Source: an uncultured Variovorax sp. (GTDB lineage Bacteria > Pseudomonadota > Gammaproteobacteria > Burkholderiales > Burkholderiaceae). Taken from it: a stretch of DNA of 5,650 nt. The translations under genes and the position numbers were made by a program. The DNA lies in contig CAMLCW010000339.1 of assembly GCA_946478645.1 (NCBI GenBank), positions 1 to 5,650 of the forward strand. The letters are read 5' to 3'. The notes beneath the pieces were generated by a model, which was not told the origin of the DNA, did no database searches, and was given only the letters and a program-made list of their open reading frames with translations. This document shows, piece by piece, positions 1-5,295 of this stretch (position 1 is its first letter; the number at the start of each line of letters is the position of its first letter).

Positions 1-197
1 CCGAGGAGCCGCCGCCGGCCGGCAGCCCGCTGTGGTCGGCGCCGAACCTGATCGCCACGCCGCACATTGCCGGCGTCACGGCGGGCGCCAGCCGCGCGAT
101 GGCGCAGATGGCCGCGCAGCAGGTGATCGACATCCTGAACGGCGGCGAACCCGATGCGCACAACCTGGTGCGCGTGGCCGAGCTCGCGACCGAGTGA
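1..197 (+). CDS. D-isomer-specific 2-hydroxyacid dehydrogenase, C-terminal fragment
   Basis: The reading frame is open from the left edge (first full codon at base 3) and ends with TGA at 195-197, leaving about 64 residues. Visible is the closing signature of the NAD(P)-dependent D-2-hydroxyacid dehydrogenase family: SPLW, then PNLIATPHIAG. The His of TPHIAG (codon 63-65) is in the position of the family's catalytic general acid/base. A helix follows (AMAQMAAQQVIDILNG), then a GEPDAHNLV tail like the usual 'G..P.N.V' ending. The family reversibly reduces 2-oxoacids to D-2-hydroxyacids in the cytoplasm; members include glyoxylate/hydroxypyruvate reductases and phosphoglycerate dehydrogenase-like enzymes. 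The N-terminal substrate domain and the GxGxxG nucleotide loop lie outside the window, so the substrate cannot be assigned. It stands 67 bases before the transporter receptor on the same strand and is probably the upstream member of the same operon. Confidence 0.88.
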   Translation, partial: EEPPPAGSPLWSAPNLIATPHIAGVTAGASRAMAQMAAQQVIDILNGGEPDAHNLVRVAELATE

Positions 198-251
198 CAA
201 CGCCGCGGGCGCGCGCCGGCCCGCATCCGCAAGACAGCAGACAACACATCA

Positions 252-256
252 AGGAG
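252..256 (+). promoter_or_regulatory. Ribosome binding site of tctC
   Basis: AGGAG sits 8 bases before the ATG at 265. It decides the start: the same frame stays open upstream to an ATG at 154, but that codon lies inside the dehydrogenase gene, has no such site, and would put 37 extra residues before an obvious signal peptide. Confidence 0.8.
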
Positions 257-264
257 ACAAAAGA

Positions 265-1254
265 ATGAAGCACATCAATCAACGCACCCAGCGCGCCCTC
301 GGCGCCATCGTCCTCGGCCTCGCCATCGCAGGCCCCGGTGCGGCCCACGCCGACGCCTACCCCGACCAGCCGATCCGCATGATCGTGCCGTTCCCGCCGG
401 GCGGCGGCACGGATACGGTCTCGCGCGTGATCGCCAACGAACTCAGCAAGCAGAACGGTTGGACCGTGGTCCCCGAGAACAAGCCCGGCAGCGGCGGCAG
501 CCTGGGCCTGAGCCTTGCGGCCAAGGCCCGTCCCGACGGCTATTCGATCGTGATGGCGCAGAACGCCAACATGGTGATCAATCCGATTCTCGGCAAGGGC
601 AACTACGACCCGGTGGCCGACTTCGCGCCGGTGGTGCTGGTGGCGTCGGCGCCGCAGGTGATGGTGGTGCGCAAGGATTCGCCGATCGCCTCGGTGGCCG
701 ACCTGATGGCCCAGGCCAAGGCGAAGCCGGGCAAGGTGCGGCTCGCCACGCCGGGCGTGGGCACCAGTTCGCACCTCGCGGGCGAGCTGTTCCAGCAGCG
801 TTCCGGCATCAAGCTGCTGCACGTGCCGTACAAGGGCACGGGCCAGGCGCTGCCCGAGCTGCTCGGCGGCCGGGTCGATGTCTACATCGCCTCGGTGCCC
901 TCGGCCATGGCCCACATCCAGGAAGGCACGTTGCGGCCGCTGGCCGTGTTCGCGAAGAAGCGCAGCGCCGACCTCGCGGATGTGCCCACGCTGGAAGAAC
1001 TGGGCGTGAAGGATTCCGAGGCCGTCACCTGGTGGGGCGTGGCGGCACCGGCCGGCACGCCGCCGGCGGTGATCGCATTGCTCAACACGCGCATCAACGC
1101 ACTGCTGCAGCAGGAGCGCGTGCAGGCCCAGCTGAAAGCGGCCGGTGCCGAGTCGCTCGGCGGCAGCGCGCAGGAGTTTGCGGACCTGGTGAAGTCGGAC
1201 GTTCCGAAGTGGACCGCGGTGGTCAAGGCCGCCAAGCTGCCGGTGGCGCCTTGA
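265..1254 (+). CDS. TctC/Bug-family periplasmic substrate-binding protein of a tripartite tricarboxylate transporter
   Basis: This 329-residue protein, the usual Bug length, captures a small organic acid in the periplasm and passes it to the TctA/TctB membrane pair. Residues 1-29 form a Sec signal peptide: basic start, hydrophobic core (about 11-24), and AHA before a likely cut at Ala29. The mature protein opens with the family hallmark YPDQPIRMIVPFPPGGGTD (32-50), whose PGGGTD loop lies at the ligand pocket in known Bug structures. Further family motifs are ENKPGSGGSLG, a domain-crossing LATPGVGTSSHLAGE segment, and VPYKGTGQALPELLGGRVDVYIAS. The start is fixed by AGGAG 8 bases upstream and by the signal peptide. 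Bug proteins are hugely expanded in Burkholderiales and most lack a transporter nearby; this one sits directly before tctB and tctA, so it is probably their dedicated receptor. Known ligands include citrate, dicarboxylates, glutamate, aspartate and nicotinate; the ligand here is unknown. Family assignment is secure. Confidence 0.95.
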   Translation: MKHINQRTQRALGAIVLGLAIAGPGAAHADAYPDQPIRMIVPFPPGGGTDTVSRVIANELSKQNGWTVVPENKPGSGGSLGLSLAAKARPDGYSIVMAQNANMVINPILGKGNYDPVADFAPVVLVASAPQVMVVRKDSPIASVADLMAQAKAKPGKVRLATPGVGTSSHLAGELFQQRSGIKLLHVPYKGTGQALPELLGGRVDVYIASVPSAMAHIQEGTLRPLAVFAKKRSADLADVPTLEELGVKDSEAVTWWGVAAPAGTPPAVIALLNTRINALLQQERVQAQLKAAGAESLGGSAQEFADLVKSDVPKWTAVVKAAKLPVAP

Positions 1255-1273
1255 CGGCAGTCCGGAGCACGGC

Positions 1274-1729
1274 ATGAAGCTGAAACTCTTCGGCAACCGC
1301 GACGCGCTCGCGGGACTGCTCTTCGTCTCGATCGGCGCCTTCGCGTTCTTCGCGGCACGCGACTACCCGGTCGGCACGCTCGGCGAGATGGGGCCGGGCT
1401 ACTTCCCGCGCGCGCTCGGCGGCCTGCTGGTGCTGATCGGCGGCGTCGTGCTGCTGCGCGGCCTGCGCAGCCTCCAGCCGGTGCAGGGCCGCTGGGATTG
1501 GGGCGCGCTCGCGCTGCTCACGGTGGCCATGCTGGCCTTCGGCGCAGCCATCGAGCGCATCGGCCTGGTGCCCGCGCTGGCGCTGCTGCTGGGCATTGCT
1601 GCACTGGCCGGCCGGGAATTCCGGCTGGTCGAGGTGCTGGTGCTCACCGCGGTGCTCAACCTCGGCGCGGTCGCGGTGTTCATCTGGGGGCTCCAGTTGC
1701 CCTATGCGCTTTTCGCGTGGAGGTTCTAG
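1274..1729 (+). CDS. tctB: TctB-family small membrane subunit of a tripartite tricarboxylate transporter
   Basis: This is a 151-residue, very hydrophobic protein of the size usual for TctB. It has about four membrane segments: roughly 11-28, 47-62, 77-112 (possibly two short helices around Pro100) and 118-142. The conserved TctB signature GEMGPGYFPRALGGLL lies at 37-52, after the first helix, and the protein ends with a GLQLPYALFAW segment matching the family's C-terminal pattern. TctB is poorly conserved, so the call rests on this motif, on size, and on its place between tctC and tctA (the order of Salmonella tctCBA). The start ATG has GGAG at 1264-1267, 6 bases upstream, and lies 19 bases after the tctC stop. 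The gene ends 3 bases before tctA and carries the tctA ribosome binding site in its last codons, so translational coupling is likely. TctB is thought to stabilise or assist the TctA channel in the inner membrane. Confidence 0.9.
   Translation: MKLKLFGNRDALAGLLFVSIGAFAFFAARDYPVGTLGEMGPGYFPRALGGLLVLIGGVVLLRGLRSLQPVQGRWDWGALALLTVAMLAFGAAIERIGLVPALALLLGIAALAGREFRLVEVLVLTAVLNLGAVAVFIWGLQLPYALFAWRF
1719..1723 (+). promoter_or_regulatory. Ribosome binding site of tctA, inside the end of tctB
   Basis: GGAGG lies 9 bases before the ATG at 1733 and forms part of the last sense codons of tctB. It is the strongest Shine-Dalgarno match in the window and ties translation of the two membrane subunits together. 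Confidence 0.75.
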
Positions 1730-1732
1730 GCC

Positions 1733-3244
1733 ATGGAATTCCTCGAACACCTCGGCCTGGGCTTCGGCGTCGCGATGACGCTGCAGAACCTCGGCTACTG
1801 CTTCATGGGCGTGCTGCTGGGCACGCTGATCGGCGTGCTGCCCGGCGTGGGGCCGCTGGTCACCATCTCGATGCTGCTGCCGCTCACCTTCGGGCTGCAG
1901 CCCGTGTCGGCGCTCATCATGCTGGCGGGCATCTACTACGGCGCGCAGTACGGCGGCTCGACCGCCGCGATCCTGGTCAACCTGCCGGGCGAGACCTCTT
2001 CGGCGGTCACCTGCCTCGACGGCTACCAGATGGCACGCCAGGGCCGCGCGGGCGCCGCGCTCGCCACCGCGGCGCTGTCCTCGTTCATCGCGGGCTGCAT
2101 CGGCACGCTGCTGATCGCGCTGCTGGGCGTGCCGCTCGCGGGCTGGGCCATCGAGTTCGGCGCCGAAGACTACTTCTCGCTGATGCTGATGGGCCTGGTC
2201 TCGGCCACCGTGCTGTCGAGCGGCGACGCGCTCAAGGCCATCGCGATGGTGGTGGTGGGCCTGCTCGTCGGGCTGGTCGGTACCGACGTCAACTCGGGCA
2301 TCGAGCGCTACACCTTCGACGTGCCCGAGCTGGCCGACGGCATCGGCTTCACGGTGCTGGCGGTCGGGCTCTTCGCGATCGCCGAGGTGCTGAAGAACCT
2401 GGCCGAGCCCGAGGAGCGCAGCGTGTTCAGCACGCCGCTCGGCGGCATCTGGCTGCGCGCCGCGGAGCTCAAGGCGATCATCGCGCCGTCGCTGCGCGGC
2501 ACTGCGCTCGGCGCGTTCTTCGGCGTGCTGCCCGGCACCGGCCCGACCATCTCGACCTTCGCCGCCTACATGGTCGAGAAGAAGCTCGCGCGCCATCCCG
2601 AGCGGCTGGGGCAGGGCGCGATCGAGGGCGTGGCCGCGCCCGAAGCGGCCAACAACGCGGCCGCGCAGACCGCCTTCATCCCCACGCTGACGCTCGGCAT
2701 TCCGGGCAGCGCCACCATGGCGCTGATCCTCGGCGCGATGGTGATGAACGGCGTGCAGCCCGGCCCCACGGTGATGACCCGCAACCCCGAGCTGTTCTGG
2801 GGCGTGATCGCGAGCATGTTCATCGGCAACGCGCTGCTGGTGGCACTCAACCTGCCGCTGGTGGGCTTGTGGGTGCGGCTGCTGAGCGTGCCGTACCGCT
2901 GGCTGTTCCCGGCCATCGTGATGTTCTGCGCGCTCGGCAACTACACCGTCAACGGCAACGCCATGGACGTGTACCTGTGCGCGGGCGTGGGCGTGCTTGG
3001 CTACATCTTTGCGCGCCTCGACTGCCCGCCCGCGCCGCTGGTGCTCGGCTACGTGCTCGGTCCGATGATGGAAGAGAACCTGCGCCGCGCGCTGCTGCTG
3101 TCGGCGGGCGACGCCTCGGTCTTCTTCACGCGGCCGATCAGCCTGGGCTTCCTGGTGGTGACCGCATTGCTGCTGCTTGCCACCCTGCGGCCCAAGCGCC
3201 GGCGTCCGGTTGCGCCCGCGGCAGAAGCGCTGGCCGCGCGCTGA
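1733..3244 (+). CDS. tctA: TctA-family large membrane subunit of a tripartite tricarboxylate transporter
   Basis: This 503-residue inner-membrane permease is full length for TctA and carries the ion-coupled transport path of the TctCBA system. The first half shows GVLPGVGP (34-41) followed by YYGAQYGGSTAAILVNLPGE (68-87), the main TctA signature. The second half repeats the pattern: GVLPGTGP (264-271), then EAANNAAAQTAFIPTLTLG starting at 304 and IPGSATMALILGAMVMNGVQPGP ending at 345. This twofold arrangement is typical of the family, and the small-residue PGxGP loops probably form re-entrant or unwound segments near the substrate site. About 10-12 hydrophobic segments fill the rest, and the protein ends with a basic tail (RPKRRRP) expected on the cytoplasmic side. 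The ATG is 3 bases after the tctB stop with GGAGG upstream. No truncation or frameshift is visible. Family membership is secure; substrate and coupling ion are not shown. Confidence 0.96.
   Translation: MEFLEHLGLGFGVAMTLQNLGYCFMGVLLGTLIGVLPGVGPLVTISMLLPLTFGLQPVSALIMLAGIYYGAQYGGSTAAILVNLPGETSSAVTCLDGYQMARQGRAGAALATAALSSFIAGCIGTLLIALLGVPLAGWAIEFGAEDYFSLMLMGLVSATVLSSGDALKAIAMVVVGLLVGLVGTDVNSGIERYTFDVPELADGIGFTVLAVGLFAIAEVLKNLAEPEERSVFSTPLGGIWLRAAELKAIIAPSLRGTALGAFFGVLPGTGPTISTFAAYMVEKKLARHPERLGQGAIEGVAAPEAANNAAAQTAFIPTLTLGIPGSATMALILGAMVMNGVQPGPTVMTRNPELFWGVIASMFIGNALLVALNLPLVGLWVRLLSVPYRWLFPAIVMFCALGNYTVNGNAMDVYLCAGVGVLGYIFARLDCPPAPLVLGYVLGPMMEENLRRALLLSAGDASVFFTRPISLGFLVVTALLLLATLRPKRRRPVAPAAEALAAR
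1830..1846 (+). repeat. First copy of a 17-base direct repeat within tctA
   Basis: The 17 bases starting TCGGCGTGCTG are identical to those at 2520-2536. They encode the GVLPG core of the first TctA loop motif, so the repeat reflects the internal two-half symmetry of the protein plus shared codon choice, rather than a mobile or regulatory repeat. Confidence 0.6.
2520..2536 (+). repeat. Second copy of the 17-base direct repeat within tctA
   Basis: Identical to 1830-1846, 690 bases (230 codons) downstream and in the same reading frame. It encodes the second GVLPG loop motif (residues 264-268). Confidence 0.6.
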
Positions 3245-3295
3245 GCCCGCCTTTTTTCCACTTTCCTTCAGTTCAATTTCTATTTGGAGACTTCA
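3245..3295 (+). other. T-rich, G-poor spacer between tctA and the RraA-like gene
   Basis: These 51 bases are strikingly pyrimidine-rich for this G+C-rich window, with a run of six T at 3252-3257. A 5-bp stem (AGCGC 3226-3230 with GCGCT 3238-3242) lies upstream, but it is 9 bases from the T run and overlaps the tctA stop, so this is not a convincing intrinsic terminator. At most it could weaken read-through. The spacer probably serves as an unstructured leader for the next gene; no clear promoter boxes were found. Confidence 0.4.
3286..3289 (+). promoter_or_regulatory. Ribosome binding site of the RraA-like gene
   Basis: GGAG lies 6 bases before the ATG at 3296. It decides the start: an in-frame TTG at 3284 overlaps this site, so it cannot use it, and would add only four residues. 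Confidence 0.7.
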
Positions 3296-3973
3296 ATGAT
3301 CGGATTCCGAATCCTGCAACGCCAACGAAGCGTGAGCGCCGAAACCGTGGCGCGCTTCGGCGACCTGCCCGTGGCCAACGTGAGCGACGTGATGAACCGC
3401 ATGACCGCCGGCGGCGCGCGCCTGCGCCCGCTGCACGGCGGCGGCGCCATGGCCGGCGCGGCGCTCACCGTGAAGACGCGGCCCGGCGACAACCTCATGA
3501 TCCACAAGGCGCTCGACCTCGCGCAGGCCGGCGACGTGGTGGTGGTCGACGGCGGCGGCGACTTGAGCAATTCGCTGATCGGCGAACTCATGATCAGCCA
3601 TGCCAAGGTGCGCGGCCTGGCCGGTCTCGTGCTGTGGGGCGCGGTGCGCGACCTGGCGTGGATCCGTGCGCAGGAATTCCCCATCTTTGCTGCCGGCGTG
3701 AGCCACCGCGGCCCCTACAAGGACGGCCCCGGCGAGATCAACGTGCCGATCGCGATCGAGGGCATGGTGATCGCGCCCGGCGACCTGCTGCTCGGCGACG
3801 ACGACGGCGTGCTGTGCGTACCCTTCGACGAGACCGAGGCGGTGTTCAAGGCCGCCACCGCCAAGCACCAGCAGGAGCAGAAGAAGATGAGCGCGATCCT
3901 CGCGGGCAAGGACGACCGCAGCTGGATCGATGCCGCGCTGGCGCGGCAGGGGTGCGAGATCGCGGCGGCTTGA
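3296..3973 (+). CDS. RraA-like / HMG-CHA aldolase family protein
   Basis: This 225-residue cytoplasmic protein belongs to the RraA / dimethylmenaquinone-methyltransferase-like fold. Visible in order are GDLPVANVSDVM (22-33), AALTVKTRPGDN (55-66), GDVVVVDGGG (79-88), GELMISHAKVRG (96-107), GAVRD (115-119), HRGPYKDGPGEINVPI starting near 140, and PGDLLLGDDDGVLCVP near 161-175. In studied 4-hydroxy-4-methyl-2-oxoglutarate / 4-carboxy-4-hydroxy-2-oxoadipate aldolases, the Arg-Asp pair (here R118, D119) and the GE motif bind substrate and a divalent metal. Those enzymes split their substrate into pyruvate plus pyruvate or oxaloacetate and can decarboxylate oxaloacetate. E. coli RraA, the RNase E inhibitor, is much shorter (about 160 residues) and lacks the long C-terminal helix (about 180-225), so an enzyme is likelier. 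Trp114 replaces the Asp often found before GAVRD. The position after a carboxylate transporter supports a role in organic-acid breakdown; the exact reaction is inferred. Confidence 0.85.
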   Translation: MIGFRILQRQRSVSAETVARFGDLPVANVSDVMNRMTAGGARLRPLHGGGAMAGAALTVKTRPGDNLMIHKALDLAQAGDVVVVDGGGDLSNSLIGELMISHAKVRGLAGLVLWGAVRDLAWIRAQEFPIFAAGVSHRGPYKDGPGEINVPIAIEGMVIAPGDLLLGDDDGVLCVPFDETEAVFKAATAKHQQEQKKMSAILAGKDDRSWIDAALARQGCEIAAA

Positions 3974-3978
3974 TCAAG
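3969..3978. other. Palindrome formed by two abutting convergent stop codons
   Basis: CTTGATCAAG is a perfect 10-base palindrome. Its centre is TGA (3971-3973, stop of the plus-strand RraA-like gene) directly followed by TCA (3974-3976, complement of the TGA ending the minus-strand MFS gene). The convergent genes therefore have neither spacer nor overlap. Confidence 0.9.
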
Positions 3979-5194
3979 GCTGCCGCTCGGCCCGCGGCAG
4001 CAGCATGAACGCGGTGGTGCCCACCGCGACCATGCCCGCGATCGTGAGGAACACGGCGCGGAACGGCTCCACGCCGTTCGCCGCGGCCCATGAGGCGGCC
4101 ACGCCCGTGGTCCATTGCATCAGCGACACGCCAAGGAAGATCGCCATGTTCAACAGCGAGAGCGCGCGGCCGGTCATGGCCGCAGGGTAGGCCGCGCGCG
4201 TGTACGAATACTGCAGCACCGAATAGCCCGACAGCAGGCCATAGAGGATCGGCAGGCCGATGTCGAGCGCCAGCGAATGCGTGAGCGCCATGAGCGTGAA
4301 CATCGCCGCGGCAATGAACGCGCAGCCCATGAGCCAGTGCCCGCGCTGCGCGCCGCCCGGATCGAGGCGGCCGAAGATCGCGGGGCTGGCGATGCCCGCG
4401 ATGGTCATCACGACCGCGACGTTGCCGGCGTTGACCAGCGACAGCCCGTGCCGGTCGTGCAGCACCGGGCCGAGCCAGAGGCCGCGCAGCGTGATGAACG
4501 CGGCATACGACACGCAGGCGAAGCACAGCAGGCCCAGCGTGTGCGGCATCGCGAACAGCGGCAGCAGCTCGCGCACGGCGCGGCCCAACGACGGGCGTTG
4601 TTCCTGCGCCGTGGCCTGCGGCGGCTCGTGCACGCGCCAGAACACGAAGCCCCACGATAGCAGCGCGAAGCCGGCGAGCGCGGCATAGCCGGCGCGCCAG
4701 CTTGCCGCGTCGATCAACAGCGCGAGCGGCGTGCCGGTGAACAGGATGCCGAGCCCCGACATGCTCATCACCAGGCCCGACATCGCGGTGAAGCGCGCGG
4801 CCTCGAAATGCCGCGCGATGAACACCGTGCAGGCCAGGAATGCCGGCGCGCAGCCGACGCCGATCATGGCCTGGCCGAGCAGCAGCGCATGGAAGCTCGG
4901 CGCCACCGCGCACAGCACCGCGCCCGCGACCGCGAGCGGAAAGGCGGTGAGCACCGTGCGCCGCACGCCGTAGATGTCGATCGCCACGCCCATCGCGAGC
5001 TGGGTCGCGCCGAACATGAAATGGAAGGTGCCGGCCCAGAGGCCGATCTGCTGGGGCGAGAGGCCGAAGTGGCCGCCGAGCGGCGTGGCCATCATCGCGC
5101 CGACGGTGCGGAAGGCCTGGCTCAGCGCGAAAGCCGAGGCCAGCACGATCAGCATCGATGTGGCCGAGCGTGCGGGGGCCGAGGAGAGTGTCAT
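3974..5194 (-). CDS. MFS transporter, 12 membrane segments, substrate unknown
   Basis: This 406-residue protein is the standard length for a 12-helix major facilitator superfamily permease. Hydrophobic segments lie near residues 14-36, 51-70, 80-100, 104-125, 136-160, 166-186, 213-232, 254-273, 287-306, 310-330, 342-365 and 380-400, with a basic cytoplasmic loop near 187-212 between the halves. MFS motif A is seen as GVAIDIYGVRR (69-79) after helix 2, with a weaker copy, GIASPAIFGRLD (267-278), in the second half. The ATG at 5194 lacks a good Shine-Dalgarno site; an in-frame ATG at residue 14 is no better supported and would remove a short polar start. It lies downstream of malate synthase G on the same strand, but an intrinsic terminator sits between them, so it may have its own promoter. 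Substrate cannot be told; a small carboxylate is possible from context only. Confidence 0.9.
   Translation of the reverse strand: MTLSSAPARSATSMLIVLASAFALSQAFRTVGAMMATPLGGHFGLSPQQIGLWAGTFHFMFGATQLAMGVAIDIYGVRRTVLTAFPLAVAGAVLCAVAPSFHALLLGQAMIGVGCAPAFLACTVFIARHFEAARFTAMSGLVMSMSGLGILFTGTPLALLIDAASWRAGYAALAGFALLSWGFVFWRVHEPPQATAQEQRPSLGRAVRELLPLFAMPHTLGLLCFACVSYAAFITLRGLWLGPVLHDRHGLSLVNAGNVAVVMTIAGIASPAIFGRLDPGGAQRGHWLMGCAFIAAAMFTLMALTHSLALDIGLPILYGLLSGYSVLQYSYTRAAYPAAMTGRALSLLNMAIFLGVSLMQWTTGVAASWAAANGVEPFRAVFLTIAGMVAVGTTAFMLLPRAERQP
3980..4000. terminator. Inverted repeat at the convergent gene end, possible bidirectional terminator
   Basis: CTGCCGC (3980-3986) and GCGGCAG (3994-4000) form a perfect 7-bp stem with a 7-base loop. 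It lies inside the last codons of the MFS gene (encoding LPRAERQ), just beyond the stop of the RraA-like gene. There is no T run on either side, so it is not a classical intrinsic terminator. It could slow polymerase or protect 3' ends, or be chance in G+C-rich coding DNA. Confidence 0.25.
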
Positions 5195-5239
5195 GGGAAA
5201 GCGGGGAACCGGAGGCGGAAAGCGATCCGCATCCTAACG

Positions 5240-5271
5240 GCCAACGAAACACGGCGCCCGAAGGCGCCGTG
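5240..5271 (-). terminator. Intrinsic terminator of malate synthase G
   Basis: On the minus strand the sequence is a 9-bp stem CACGGCGCC (5271-5263), loop TTCG (5262-5259), returning stem GGCGCCGTG (5258-5250), then TTTCGTTGG. The C(UUCG)G tetraloop is exceptionally stable in RNA, and the T-rich tail follows the stem directly, as in Rho-independent terminators. It begins 24 bases after the malate synthase stop, at the expected distance. Read on the plus strand the loop is CGAA and no T run follows, so the signal is directional. Confidence 0.85.
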
Positions 5272-5295
5272 GTTCACAAGCAAGCGAAGAGGCGA

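Noticed and set aside
205..224. 6-bp GCGGGC/GCCCGC inverted repeat after the dehydrogenase stop, as a terminator
   Set aside because: It has no T run, sits in a stretch of nearly pure G and C where such stems are expected by chance, and would cut the dehydrogenase from the transporter genes without other support.
76..1296. 406-codon minus-strand open frame opposite tctC
   Set aside because: Arg/His/Gly-rich composition with no motif, opposite a certain gene with signal peptide and Bug motifs.
1223..2596. 457-codon minus-strand open frame opposite tctB and tctA
   Set aside because: The translation is low-complexity (Arg, His, Gln, Glu, Ala) with no domain; it is an antisense shadow of tctBA codon bias.
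3284..3286. TTG start for the RraA-like gene
   Set aside because: It overlaps the GGAG ribosome site that serves the ATG at 3296 at ideal spacing.
1498..4008. 836-codon plus-strand open frame running across tctB, tctA and the RraA-like gene
   Set aside because: It lies in a different frame over three genes with clear family motifs, is Arg/Ala/Gly-rich without any recognisable domain, and is explained by the scarcity of stop codons in G+C-rich DNA.
5229..5250. Sigma-70-like -10 box (TAGGAT on the minus strand) for the MFS gene
   Set aside because: Only four of six bases match and no -35 box stands at the right distance; the position expected for it is taken by the terminator stem.
3846..5252. 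468-codon minus-strand frame overlapping the MFS gene
   Set aside because: It is out of frame with the clear 12-helix MFS protein and has the Arg/His/Ala-rich make-up of a shadow frame.
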